From positions 1 to 24,623 of IMG/VR virus record IMGVR_UViG_3300027851_000127: a stretch of DNA of 24,623 nt; one strand, 5' to 3'. This stretch comes from a virus. Positions 15,324 to 23,630 of the stretch are shown piece after piece. The notes under the pieces were generated by a model that was given only the letters and a program-made list of their open reading frames with translations, made no database searches and was not told where the DNA came from. Each line of letters opens with the position of its first letter. Position 1 is the first letter of the stretch. The position numbers and the translations under genes were made by a program.

Positions 15324-16472
15324 ATGTCCGCGCTTCAAGGTTTTGTCAGGGGCTTTTCGGAGACGATGGCGGAAAACATCCGCATTCGTAAAGACGAAGC
15401 TCGTGACTTTTTCAATAAACAAGTTGAGTATGCTCGCACTCAAGGTCTGCAAAACCGTCAACGTGTCCGTCAAACAGTCGATGCCAGCCTTTCTGTTGCC
15501 AAACAGCTTGAAGCTGTTGGGGTTCCTCGTGAAGTAATTATGGCTCAGATTAATCAAAACCCAGAGGGGCTTGGTGATTTCTACACACAAGCAGAGAAAA
15601 TCAGGGCAGCCTCTAATAAAGAGTTAACACCAGAAGAGTGGAAAACCATTTACAAAGTGTCAGGGGATTTCAAAGCCCCCGACGAGGATTTGGCTACATT
15701 TATCTCCCGTACATACGATCCAATTGCTAATGCGGCTTCGTCCCCTGAATTTTCTGATGACCCCGAAGGAAGCATTGTAGCTTCTCTGCTTGGCTTTAAC
15801 GCAATGGATAAAGCTCGTCGTCGTCTTGGTACAACTGAAATTGCAGAAGGACTTACAGCAGACGAGCTTATTCGTTATGGTGATGTTCAGCCTCAGCGTA
15901 TTGGCGGTAATGCAACAGTGGTTACAAACTACCAAGCTGTGCCAAGCGAAGGTGAAGAACTAAGCACCTCGGAAACAATTGCAATTAATAAGCAGATTAC
16001 CGAAGACCTTGGGGCTGAGATCGACTCTGCTATCCAAGGCGGTATGCTTTCCGAAGGTGGAGATGCTACAACCATCCGTGATAAAGTCGTTCAAGAGACT
16101 GCGGAACTATTTGTCGGCGCTCCTCGCACTACAATCGAACGTTTGGTTGACCGAGAGTTGAAACGCCTTGGTTATACTGTAGGTACGGAAGAAGTGCCCG
16201 TAGAGGCCCCAGAAACGCCCGTAGAAGGGGGTGAAGAGGTTCTCCCTACCGAGGGTAGCCAAACTACGGAGACGCCTTCTGAGACCCCTTCCACGGCCTC
16301 TACGGAAGAGCCGCTTTCCCCAGAAGAGAGGGCAGCAGTTATGTCGGGTCTTCCCGGAGTAGTTGATGTCGTCATGGAAGGGAATGATGTAGTTGTCAGT
16401 ATGGAAGATGGGACAACCCGTCGTTACAAACCTTCCGCCCTAAGAGCGGCCTTAAAAGCTAAGTTTGGTTAA
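15324..16472 (+). CDS. Probable internal virion protein
   Basis: A 382-residue, mostly helical protein with an ATG preceded by GGAGG. The N-terminal 100 residues (FVRGFSETMAENIRIRKDEARDFF, then VDASLSVAKQLEAVGVP) look like an amphipathic coiled coil. A mixed middle follows, and residues about 290-345 form a Pro/Thr/Glu-rich linker before a small C-terminal domain (VVDVVMEGNDVVVSMEDGTTRRYKPS). Size, location between other ejection-type proteins and the lack of enzyme motifs suggest a capsid core or ejection protein. No firm homologue is recognised. Confidence 0.62.
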   Translation: MSALQGFVRGFSETMAENIRIRKDEARDFFNKQVEYARTQGLQNRQRVRQTVDASLSVAKQLEAVGVPREVIMAQINQNPEGLGDFYTQAEKIRAASNKELTPEEWKTIYKVSGDFKAPDEDLATFISRTYDPIANAASSPEFSDDPEGSIVASLLGFNAMDKARRRLGTTEIAEGLTADELIRYGDVQPQRIGGNATVVTNYQAVPSEGEELSTSETIAINKQITEDLGAEIDSAIQGGMLSEGGDATTIRDKVVQETAELFVGAPRTTIERLVDRELKRLGYTVGTEEVPVEAPETPVEGGEEVLPTEGSQTTETPSETPSTASTEEPLSPEERAAVMSGLPGVVDVVMEGNDVVVSMEDGTTRRYKPSALRAALKAKFG

Positions 16473-16490
16473 TTCATAAGGAGTAAGATT

Positions 16491-19400
16491 TTGGTTGAGA
16501 CGTTATACGACGACCCTTTTAAAGACTTTCAGATTGAGGGTGTTACCCCTCAACCAAAAACTCCTCTGGTTGTTCCTTCGGAATATGAGGGGACAACCCC
16601 TGAAAACCTGTATAATGATCCGTTTAAAGATTTTGAGATTCAACCTAAGAAGCCTACTACTTCTTTAACGGTTGAGGATGTCATTAACGACACAGAACGT
16701 CTGGACAAAATTCGTAAGATGATGTCCACGACGAAGGATGTGTATTACGAGTCTGCTCCTGCAGAGGAAGTGGTACAGGATTTCATGACACACATGCGTT
16801 GGATGAATACCAACGAACTCTCTACAGCTAAAGAAGCCCTTAATATTGCTGCTGCTGATGATAATACAAAAGCGGTCTATGGGGATGCCTATCGGGTCTA
16901 TGACGAGATGGGAAATGTCTTTAGCAACGGGGATACGTGGAATGGTATGATCGACTATGGGACAGCTTTTGTAACGTCCCCTAGTTTGTGGTTGGGTCTG
17001 GGCATTGGCAAGATTGCTGGCACTGCGGGTACCAAAGCTGCAGCTAAAGCTGCTACATCCACTGCAATTAATGCTGCTGCTCAACAGATTGCCAAGAAAT
17101 CTGGCGGGAAGGTAGCTGCAGAGGCGGTTAAGAGTGAACTAAAGAACACTGCCGCTAAAGCTGCTGCTCGTTACCATGTTGCTGGTGCCCTTGCTGTAGA
17201 AGCTCCTCTTGCGGGGATACAGGACTACATGCTTCAAGATATTCGTATGGACACAGGTGTTCAGGACGAATACAGTTTCCTGCAAGGTGCTATTGCAACA
17301 GTTGCTGGCGGCATTAGTGCTGCTCCGGGCATTCTCACACTTCGTCGTAGTTCCAATTCCACCCTTGCTGAAACAGGTAAACTATTGGACGAAAGCTACG
17401 CTCTTCGTGCTAAAACCTCTGCTAAACGTGCTGCTCCTAAGGTGCAGGCTTCTCTTGAAAAAGCACAAATCGACTGGCTTAAGATGGCCGAAGCTGGTAT
17501 TCCTTTTGAGAGCAATGTCAAGCTTCAAGACTCCATCACAGACTGGTTCTTTGATGTTGACAAAGAGGATAGCCTCGTTCGTATCCTTCAAGCAGAGGGT
17601 GCTGAAATCTCTTTTGAAGAGGATGCATTTACTCGTGATTTAATTGGGTACGCTTTGAATATGGGAGACGAAGCTCTCGAAGGCTTTAATAAAGCATTCG
17701 AGCCTCTTGGTGTGACTTTTGGTGAAGCCACTGAAATCCTTGCTAACACTGTTCGTCGTGGTGGTAAGACCATGAGTAAGGCGTCTTTAGCCTCTCGCTT
17801 TTTCAAAGATATGAGAAACATCTCTGTGGCAAAGAAAAATGCTAAGCAGAAGGTTTCTCAAGGAATTGGTGAAGAAGCTCCTGATGCTGCTGTTACTTCT
17901 AGGGACATGTTGGGTTATGCCCAGTCGATTTGGAAGAAGATGCTTGTCTCCACCTTCCCGACAACTGCTGTTAACGTGAAGGGTTGGGCTATTGCTCGTA
18001 GCTCTACAGCTATGGCAGATATGATGCTGGCTGGTGCCTACATGGGACGTGCTGGTATCCGTGCTGTTGTTGATCCTGCTGGTGCAGCGAAAGACCTCGC
18101 TAAAATGCGGGCTTTGGCACAGAACCAAACTTTTGCTCTGCAAACCTTGGTGGACCCGTTCCTCTCTGCAGAAGCTTTCTTAGCCCTCCTTGATCGTGCA
18201 CCTACGAAAATCAAGAAAACTGTCACTGGTCAAATCTATGGTGGTGTAGAGGATTTTGGTCCTGAGAGGTTTGGTCTGAATCCTGCCTCTAAAGGAGTTA
18301 AGGCCACAGAAAAGATTTCAGACACTGCTCAAAAAATTAGCCTTGTGCATTTGCAAGATAGCTTAACGAAAGGTGTTTCAGGTCTAACAGCCCTTGACAA
18401 ACAATCTCGCATTAACTTTGGAAAAGGCATCCAGCAACTCATTGAAGATGGAGAAGCTTGGAAGCTGACGGACGAGATGTGGGAGAAGTCGATGAAGGCT
18501 GTCCTTCGTGAAACCTTCTCGGAAGACCTGTCAAAGGGAGATCATGCTCTCCGTGGATTTGCAAAATTCATTCAAGACCTGTCTGGTCAGCCCGGTGTGG
18601 GTTTTATTCTTCCGTTCGGTAAGTTCTTGAACAACACGGTTGCCTTCACCTACCGTCACTCTCCTTTGGCCTATTTTGGTCTGGTTGGTAGGATGTTTAG
18701 GGGCAAGCCCAATGAGGATTTAGCTGAAAGCCTTTCTCGTGCTACCGTTGGCAGTATGGCACTTGGCTATCTTACCTACGAAGAAGGTCTTAAGCAAGCC
18801 GAAGGGCTTCAATGGTTTGAGCGCAGGAACGAAGACGGTTCTATCGAGAACATCACAAACCTGTTCCCGTACTCGGTGTATGCCCTTGCAGGACGTATTG
18901 TCCACAACTTCCTTCGTGGAGAAGGTATGGACCAAGGCTTGATTGAGTCCATGCTTCAACAACTTGGTCCGTTGGATGCTCTTGAATCTGTGGCTGCTCC
19001 TACATTCATCAAAGACTTTACTCGTTATGTCACCGATACAGCTATTGACAACGAAGAAAAAGGTCTTACGTTTGAGACTTTTGGGGATGTAGCTCTTTAT
19101 CTCGGCGCTAATGTGGCGGAGATTGCTGCAGGCTATACACGTCCTTTGGACCTTGCAAGCCGCACTCTGTCCTACCAATTTCCTGAGGCAGGTGGCGGTT
19201 TGGCTACTGACCGCAAACAGGCAGAGGGGATGGATAAGATCGTTCTTGGTCTCACCCGTTATGTCGATGGCTTCTTCAACCTGCTTGCAGGAGAAGAGAA
19301 TGAGTATGGCGTGAGCATGTATGGGAAGCCCAAGGAAAGCGCAATGACCAGTGGGCCTGTACGTATGCCTAACCCTGCCGCTTCCTTTGCAGGTACCACC

Positions 19401-19844
19401 CTACAGCCCCCTGCAACGAAGCTTGACAAGTTGATGGGTATGGTTGATAAACCTCCGTTCCGTGTTGACAGCTTCACATCAGGTGTCCCTGAGTATGATG
19501 CTTTCATGAACAAGGAAATCACACCTCTACTTGAGAGCCGTGCTGCTGCTCTTCTTAAGAACCCTACGTTCATTAAGGGAGAACAGTCGTTAAAGATTAA
19601 GATGGTAGACAACTTAATCCAAGAGACACGTCAGGACATTCTTGACCTTCTTGAGGACCACCGTATTGGTGATCCGAAAGAGCGTCTCCTGAATGAACGT
19701 CGTAAACTGTTGGTTATGGACAGGGCAGCACGTCGTCGTGCTATGAAAGCTCTGGGTATTACCACAGACGAAAACAAACTCAGTCTGTACGAGATCGAGG
19801 TTATTCGTAGACGAATGGACCTTGAGGAAGATAGCTTGAAATGA
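16491..19844 (+). CDS. Large internal virion (DNA ejection) protein
   Basis: A 1117-residue protein, the largest here and the last late gene, in the position of the gp15/gp16-type ejection proteins of podophages. The start is TTG at 16491, chosen because AAGGAG lies 7 bases upstream and the first in-frame ATG comes some 70 residues later. The N-terminus carries two copies of LYxDPFKDFxI. An Ala-rich region at about 165-235 and a hydrophobic stretch (about 258-280, FLQGAIATVAGGISAAPGILTL) could insert into or cross membranes. No transglycosylase motif is visible; that activity seems to be supplied by the 275-residue protein two genes upstream. The C-terminus is basic and helical. A transcription terminator follows 5 bases after the stop. 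Confidence 0.72.
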   Translation: MVETLYDDPFKDFQIEGVTPQPKTPLVVPSEYEGTTPENLYNDPFKDFEIQPKKPTTSLTVEDVINDTERLDKIRKMMSTTKDVYYESAPAEEVVQDFMTHMRWMNTNELSTAKEALNIAAADDNTKAVYGDAYRVYDEMGNVFSNGDTWNGMIDYGTAFVTSPSLWLGLGIGKIAGTAGTKAAAKAATSTAINAAAQQIAKKSGGKVAAEAVKSELKNTAAKAAARYHVAGALAVEAPLAGIQDYMLQDIRMDTGVQDEYSFLQGAIATVAGGISAAPGILTLRRSSNSTLAETGKLLDESYALRAKTSAKRAAPKVQASLEKAQIDWLKMAEAGIPFESNVKLQDSITDWFFDVDKEDSLVRILQAEGAEISFEEDAFTRDLIGYALNMGDEALEGFNKAFEPLGVTFGEATEILANTVRRGGKTMSKASLASRFFKDMRNISVAKKNAKQKVSQGIGEEAPDAAVTSRDMLGYAQSIWKKMLVSTFPTTAVNVKGWAIARSSTAMADMMLAGAYMGRAGIRAVVDPAGAAKDLAKMRALAQNQTFALQTLVDPFLSAEAFLALLDRAPTKIKKTVTGQIYGGVEDFGPERFGLNPASKGVKATEKISDTAQKISLVHLQDSLTKGVSGLTALDKQSRINFGKGIQQLIEDGEAWKLTDEMWEKSMKAVLRETFSEDLSKGDHALRGFAKFIQDLSGQPGVGFILPFGKFLNNTVAFTYRHSPLAYFGLVGRMFRGKPNEDLAESLSRATVGSMALGYLTYEEGLKQAEGLQWFERRNEDGSIENITNLFPYSVYALAGRIVHNFLRGEGMDQGLIESMLQQLGPLDALESVAAPTFIKDFTRYVTDTAIDNEEKGLTFETFGDVALYLGANVAEIAAGYTRPLDLASRTLSYQFPEAGGGLATDRKQAEGMDKIVLGLTRYVDGFFNLLAGEENEYGVSMYGKPKESAMTSGPVRMPNPAASFAGTTLQPPATKLDKLMGMVDKPPFRVDSFTSGVPEYDAFMNKEITPLLESRAAALLKNPTFIKGEQSLKIKMVDNLIQETRQDILDLLEDHRIGDPKERLLNERRKLLVMDRAARRRAMKALGITTDENKLSLYEIEVIRRRMDLEEDSLK
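16503..16640 (+). repeat. Duplicated N-terminal motif LYxDPFKDFxI
   Basis: Residues 5-15 and 40-50 of the large ejection protein read LYDDPFKDFQI and LYNDPFKDFEI. The coding DNA of the two copies differs at six synonymous codons but in only two amino acids, so the peptide has been kept while the DNA drifted. A short binding motif is likely. Confidence 0.75.
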
Positions 19845-19849
19845 AAAAG

Positions 19850-19876
19850 GCCCCCGCAGCGAAAGCTGACGGGGGC
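19850..19876. terminator. Bidirectional terminator between convergent operons
   Basis: GCCCCCGCAGC, a GAAA tetraloop, and GCTGACGGGGGC form an 11-bp GC-rich stem with one bulged A. An A run (AAAAA at 19844-19848) lies on the left, acting as a U tract for - strand transcripts, and TT on the right precedes an AT-rich stretch. It lies between the last + strand gene (stop at 19844) and the last - strand gene (stop at 19888), so it can end both transcripts. Confidence 0.9.
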
Positions 19877-19887
19877 TTAATTATTTC

Positions 19888-20589
19888 TTACAGCTTCTCA
19901 CTCTCAAAGGCGATGAGCCACTGCTTACAGGTGTCACTACGAACAATGTCATCAATACCAAACTCAATCACAGGAACATCCATATGATATTTCTTTGCGA
20001 GGTGGATGATCTTAGACAACCCAGATTGCTCTTTGATGTCACTTTGTTTTACATCCCCGTTGATGACCACCTTAGTCCCTTCCCCGATACGGGTTAGGAA
20101 CATCTTCATTTCTGCTACCGTTGTGTTCTGAGCTTCATCAAGAATAACAAAAGCGTTCTTAAACGATCTACCACGCATAACCGACATAGGAGACAGTTCG
20201 ATATTGCCATTCTTGATGTCAGTTTTAACCTTCTCCTTACCAAGACGTTCTTGGAGAACATCTACAACAGGTGCAGCCCAAGGACCAAACTTCTCGTTCA
20301 GGTCTCCGGGAAAGTAGCCAAGGTCTTTACCTACAGCTACGTTAGGACGAGTGAGGACAATCTTGTCTACCTGCTTGGTAAGGTACATATTAGCTGCCAT
20401 AGTTGCAGCAATAAAGGTTTTTCCTGTTCCGGAGTAACCACAGACAATAGTTTGATCCGAGTGTTTTAAGGCGTCGATATAAAGTCGTTGGTTCTCGTTG
20501 AGTGGCTGCAGATCAAAGATACGTGCTGCAGCTTCCTCAGGAGCGTTTTTGTATCGAGAGACACGTTTACCCTTCGGCTTTTCGAACAT
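19888..20589 (-). CDS. phoH: PhoH-like P-loop ATPase
   Basis: A 233-residue phage PhoH. It shows Walker A GYSGTGKT (residues 51-58), the family segment LTRPNVAVGKDLGYFPGDLNEK (79-100), Walker B FVILDEAQNT (147-156) and INGDVKQSD (176-184). The size matches the short, single-domain phage version. PhoH is an ATPase widespread in marine phages; its role is unsettled, with RNA helicase or RNase-associated function and phosphate-stress links proposed. The start was placed at 20589 because AAGGAT lies 8 bases upstream; an ATG 25 codons further upstream lacks a good site and lies inside another small gene. It is the last gene of the - strand unit. Confidence 0.9.
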   Translation of the reverse strand: MFEKPKGKRVSRYKNAPEEAAARIFDLQPLNENQRLYIDALKHSDQTIVCGYSGTGKTFIAATMAANMYLTKQVDKIVLTRPNVAVGKDLGYFPGDLNEKFGPWAAPVVDVLQERLGKEKVKTDIKNGNIELSPMSVMRGRSFKNAFVILDEAQNTTVAEMKMFLTRIGEGTKVVINGDVKQSDIKEQSGLSKIIHLAKKYHMDVPVIEFGIDDIVRSDTCKQWLIAFESEKL

Positions 20590-20743
20590 TATTTTTATCC
20601 TTGGGGGTGAGGTCAAACCCCATCTTAAATTGATTTCTGATGATGAAAGGTTCACCATGAACATCTAACACCATCGACTGTCTTTCAGGAGGTTCCTCCC
20701 AGACCGTGATAGTCTGGGAGGGAGTATTATACCACCAGCTCAT
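20567..20743 (-). CDS. Small protein (58 aa) overlapping the phoH start
   Basis: A 58-residue ORF beginning MSWWYNTPSQTITVWEEPP and ending DLTPKDKNNVRKAEG. Its ATG overlaps the stop of the 29-residue ORF (TAATG) and it overlaps phoH by 23 bases in another frame, which fits tight operon packing and translational coupling to phoH. The Trp/Pro-rich start and the VLDVHGEPF and GFDLTPKDK segments look like a folded small phage protein and not a chance frame. No membrane span or Cys is present. Function unknown. A strong DNA hairpin lies inside it (20695-20721). Confidence 0.62.
   Translation of the reverse strand: MSWWYNTPSQTITVWEEPPERQSMVLDVHGEPFIIRNQFKMGFDLTPKDKNNVRKAEG
20695..20721 (-). other. 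Perfect 10-bp hairpin inside a small gene
   Basis: CCTCCCAGAC (20695-20704) and GTCTGGGAGG (20712-20721) are exact inverted complements around a 7-base loop; one U-G and one U-A pair could extend the stem to 12. There is no T run on the - strand side, so it does not look like a terminator. It could be an RNA-processing or mRNA-stability element ahead of phoH, or a protein-binding site. Confidence 0.6.
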
Positions 20744-20832
20744 TAGCCCAACTTGATAACACGATACAAGGTGTAGAGTTGGACAATAAACATAATTTCG
20801 ACAATACTGAGGCGGATGATGTCAATAAGCAT
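20743..20832 (-). CDS. Tiny membrane protein (29 aa) after nrdJ
   Basis: A 29-residue ORF (MLIDIIRLSIVEIMFIVQLY, then TLYRVIKLG) that is almost one hydrophobic helix with basic residues at both ends, as in small single-span membrane peptides. The ATG is 5 bases after the nrdJ stop and its stop overlaps the start of the 58-residue ORF. The ribosome site is weak (GGATAA at the nrdJ end). Evidence is position, composition and exact end-to-end packing; function is unknown and it could be a chance frame. Confidence 0.45.
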   Translation of the reverse strand: MLIDIIRLSIVEIMFIVQLYTLYRVIKLG

Positions 20833-20837
20833 AGATG

Positions 20838-22805
20838 TTATCCATTGATGTCTACGATCTCGCAAACTCCGCCAACACACGCGAAGGTGCTAGAACCTTT
20901 TGAGGTATCTTCAAACTCATACTCACTAAGCTTAGTCCAGTCAATCTTCTTAGGCATAAGAGCCAGAAGCTCCTCGTACTCGTGCTTCGTAATGTCCTGA
21001 TAAGGGGCTTGCTGGTAAGTGTGGTCTGAGTGAGGCAGGAAACTGATACCAGACACTTCGTCAAAGTGCTTATATACCCAAGCACCCACTTCCAACCATT
21101 CATGATCACGGACAGTGACAGTGATGGAGGGCTTATGCTCACACCAATGACGTTGATATACCAGCCACAGCTCAAGCTGTTCGATGGCCGACATATCGTT
21201 ACGAGTGATGGCACCATCAGGAGACTTCATCGGGAACGAGAAGACAGTGGTACTCTCAGGCTTCATAACATCAGGTTCACTCGGGATACCTTGATCCTTC
21301 ATAAACTGCGTCAGAGGGTCTTTGTTATCGCCTCTAACAGTGCGAATGTAATAAGCAGAATGGCGGGCATGGATACCAGAAGCACTATCAACCAACTGGC
21401 TAACCGTCCCAGAGGGCTTGACACAAGTGATAGCCGCACTAGCAGGAATGCCAAGGCGATCAGCCCAATCGCGGTTAGTAGTGACAGCAACATTTTTTAG
21501 ATGCTCCAAGACTTGTGCAAGGGTCAAATCTTCGTCAAGAGTGTAGGTGAACGAAGTACCAGCGTCCTTATCAATCTTACCATTAAGGATTGGGCTGTCC
21601 ATGATACCCGTCAGCGAGACACCAAGCAATCTCTCTTCCTCAGTGTTATCCTTCCACACTTTACGCAGATACGGGAAATGCGTGTAGGTAGATTGGATAG
21701 TGCCAAGGATCGTAGCCAGTTTCACCTTACGCTCAAGGTCTTCCAGAGTATCGGTAGCACGAACCACAACCTCAGTCAAGTTACAGAACTGATACGGACG
21801 AAGGATAATTTCCGAGCAAGGGTTGGTTCCCCACTCGTAGTTAGGATCACGACGACCATTCTTAGCCGCTTGCTTCTTAGAGGCTACACGAGAGAAGATA
21901 CCACGTTCACCAGACTTGCTTTCGACAAGGGCTGTCCACTCACGAAGGAAGGTCTCCATGTCAGGCTTTTCGGTGTAGGACACCGAGTTGTTAGCCAGAG
22001 AACGGTGAGCAGCTTTCTCCCACCAAGACCCACTCTTAGCATGACGCATACGATCATCTGACAGGTTGGACAAGCTGATCATAGCCGAGCGACGAACGCC
22101 CCCAACAACCACAACTTCCCCAATCTTACACATGAGGTCGTGACACTCAAGCGAACTAAGCTTACGTCCCTTTGCCTTTTGGAACAGGTCAACCGTAAAG
22201 TTGAAAAGCTCTACCAGAGGGCCGGGACCAGACGCACGACCACCAAAGGTTTTAAGACGAGCACCAGCGGGCCTTACTTTGGAGATGTCCCAAGAAGGAA
22301 TTTCACCAGCATATAGGTGAGCGATGAGCTTACGGAAGGCTTTTGCCCACCCCTCTTTACTGTCTTGGACGACAATAACATCTTCGCTACGTTCAATTGC
22401 ATCAGGAACCTCAGGCAAGCGGGAGATGTATTGGCGCTCAACAGAGAAGCCAACACCAGTGCCACAAAGGAGAATAAACATAGCCTCATCGAAGCTACGG
22501 GGGTCATCTACAGGCAGGTACGAACAGTTGTAGCCTGCGGTGTTGTCACGGTTCAAAGCCCCACCAGCGGTCATTACAGCGCGCATAGAGGGGGCAACTT
22601 CACAGTTAAGAAAAGCTTCCCTAATCTGATTAACTACTTCTTTATCACTTTCTGAAACACGAGGGGCGATCACATTAGACACATAGCGATCTACTGTTTC
22701 CTCCCAAGTCTCCCTGCGTTTCTCTTCCTCAATCCACCGAGAGTAACGGCTTGTGTGGATAAAAGCCCTGTAATCGTTTTCGAGATATTTATGCAAAGTG
22801 TTCAC
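20838..22805 (-). CDS. nrdJ: Adenosylcobalamin-dependent (class II) ribonucleotide reductase
   Basis: A 655-residue monomeric class II reductase that makes deoxynucleotides using an adenosylcobalamin radical. Catalytic residues are present and correctly spaced: C94 (GYNCSYLPV), N328, C330 and E332 in NPCSE (C330 the thiyl site), and C341 eleven residues on, with C94 and C341 forming the active-site redox pair. CVKPSGTVSQ lies in the C-terminal half, and C643/C648 (CVGGVC) form the C-terminal shuttle pair. The layout follows the Lactobacillus-type monomeric enzyme, usually triphosphate-specific. It starts at GTG 22805 without a clear Shine-Dalgarno sequence and overlaps the upstream gene by 17 bases. 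Activity would depend on host cobalamin. Confidence 0.93.
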   Translation of the reverse strand: MNTLHKYLENDYRAFIHTSRYSRWIEEEKRRETWEETVDRYVSNVIAPRVSESDKEVVNQIREAFLNCEVAPSMRAVMTAGGALNRDNTAGYNCSYLPVDDPRSFDEAMFILLCGTGVGFSVERQYISRLPEVPDAIERSEDVIVVQDSKEGWAKAFRKLIAHLYAGEIPSWDISKVRPAGARLKTFGGRASGPGPLVELFNFTVDLFQKAKGRKLSSLECHDLMCKIGEVVVVGGVRRSAMISLSNLSDDRMRHAKSGSWWEKAAHRSLANNSVSYTEKPDMETFLREWTALVESKSGERGIFSRVASKKQAAKNGRRDPNYEWGTNPCSEIILRPYQFCNLTEVVVRATDTLEDLERKVKLATILGTIQSTYTHFPYLRKVWKDNTEEERLLGVSLTGIMDSPILNGKIDKDAGTSFTYTLDEDLTLAQVLEHLKNVAVTTNRDWADRLGIPASAAITCVKPSGTVSQLVDSASGIHARHSAYYIRTVRGDNKDPLTQFMKDQGIPSEPDVMKPESTTVFSFPMKSPDGAITRNDMSAIEQLELWLVYQRHWCEHKPSITVTVRDHEWLEVGAWVYKHFDEVSGISFLPHSDHTYQQAPYQDITKHEYEELLALMPKKIDWTKLSEYEFEDTSKGSSTFACVGGVCEIVDING

Positions 22806-23178
22806 CCTTGAATCGTTTGGCTAATTTTGATACGTAGGACTGGTCAACAGAGAATTTTTCTGCCACCTCTCTCTGTGAAAGGCTTTCAGATAACCAAGTC
22901 TTAACGATGAGAAATTGATCTTCTTTTAAGATTTTTCTTTTTCCCTCCCAACGCTGTTGTTGGTTCTCTTCAACAGGACAGATGTAACAATTCTTTTTAG
23001 AGTACGGTCCTTGGTCTCCATACCTAGCCATACAGTACTTTCCACTAGACTTACCTCGTAGTTCCCATTTACCGGATAAGAGCCACATCTCTAACCAGTC
23101 TTCGTAGGAAAATTCCCAAGAAATACCTCTGGATTCTGCATGCCTTTTTTGGTCGTCATACGCTTTTCTTGGAGTCAA
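22789..23178 (-). CDS. Homing-type nuclease-like protein with C-terminal HTH
   Basis: A 129-residue protein. Residues 1-75 (KRHAESRGISWEFSYEDW, then GKYCMARYGDQGPYSKKNCYIC) match a compact phage family often labelled HNH-like, recognised by the YCMARxGDxGPY signature and the following N-x-x-I-C. Residues about 85-125 form a helix-turn-helix (LSQREVAEKFSVDQSYVSKLAKRF) suited to DNA binding. The start is TTG at 23178 with GGAG 7 bases before it. Its 3' end overlaps the 5' end of nrdJ by 17 bases, an arrangement typical of an intruding selfish gene. It could instead be a transcription regulator; nuclease activity is not shown. Confidence 0.66.
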   Translation of the reverse strand: MTPRKAYDDQKRHAESRGISWEFSYEDWLEMWLLSGKWELRGKSSGKYCMARYGDQGPYSKKNCYICPVEENQQQRWEGKRKILKEDQFLIVKTWLSESLSQREVAEKFSVDQSYVSKLAKRFKGEHFA

Positions 23179-23180
23179 GA

Positions 23181-23630
23181 TTACACTCCAATGTTGTAAT
23201 AGTCGTAGCCCGGAACTTTCACCTCTTCGATGAGGTCTTCCATATCGGCAGGTTTGTAGTTCTTAGATTTGAGAACTTTACCATCTTCACGATAGATGGG
23301 CCTACCATCATCATCAAGTTTGCTCATATTACTCTTATGGACACGTACAAAGGCTACCTGCAGAGGCAGACCAAAGGTTACAGCCATACCTGACAGAACG
23401 TATTGAAGATCAGCCATCTCTTTTAGCATACGCTCTTTAGTCTTCTTTTTTACATCACCAGTCATAGCGATGTCCGTAAGAGCTGCAGCAAACTCCTCTT
23501 TAAGTTCTGTCCACTCTTCGGTCAGGAGTTTGTGACGAAGCAGCAGATCATCTTCTGTCATACGTTTATTAACTGGGTGACCAAAAGCCTTGTGGAACTC
23601 GGTCACTATATCTTCACGGCTCATATACAT
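23181..23630 (-). CDS. MazG-like NTP pyrophosphohydrolase
   Basis: A 149-residue all-alpha pyrophosphohydrolase. Metal-binding acidic residues appear as EEWTELKEE (38-46) and KEMADLQYVL (70-79, E71 and D74), followed by FVRVHKSNMSKL (94-105) and GKVLKSKNYKPADM, typical of the phage MazG/PRA-PH-like family. It would hydrolyse nucleoside triphosphates to monophosphates, either cleaning the nucleotide pool or altering alarmone-like signals. The ATG at 23630 was chosen because GGAGG lies 6 bases upstream; it overlaps the previous gene's stop (TGATG). It fits beside nrdJ as part of a nucleotide-metabolism unit. Confidence 0.8.
   Translation of the reverse strand: MYMSREDIVTEFHKAFGHPVNKRMTEDDLLLRHKLLTEEWTELKEEFAAALTDIAMTGDVKKKTKERMLKEMADLQYVLSGMAVTFGLPLQVAFVRVHKSNMSKLDDDGRPIYREDGKVLKSKNYKPADMEDLIEEVKVPGYDYYNIGV

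Noticed and set aside
20590-20664. A longer PhoH start 25 codons upstream
   Set aside because: The start at 20589 has AAGGAT upstream and matches PhoH size; the extension is out-of-frame coding for a separate 58-residue gene.
21501-22061. A 186-codon + strand frame opposite nrdJ
   Set aside because: It is antisense to nrdJ, whose active-site residues are all present, and carries no motif of its own.
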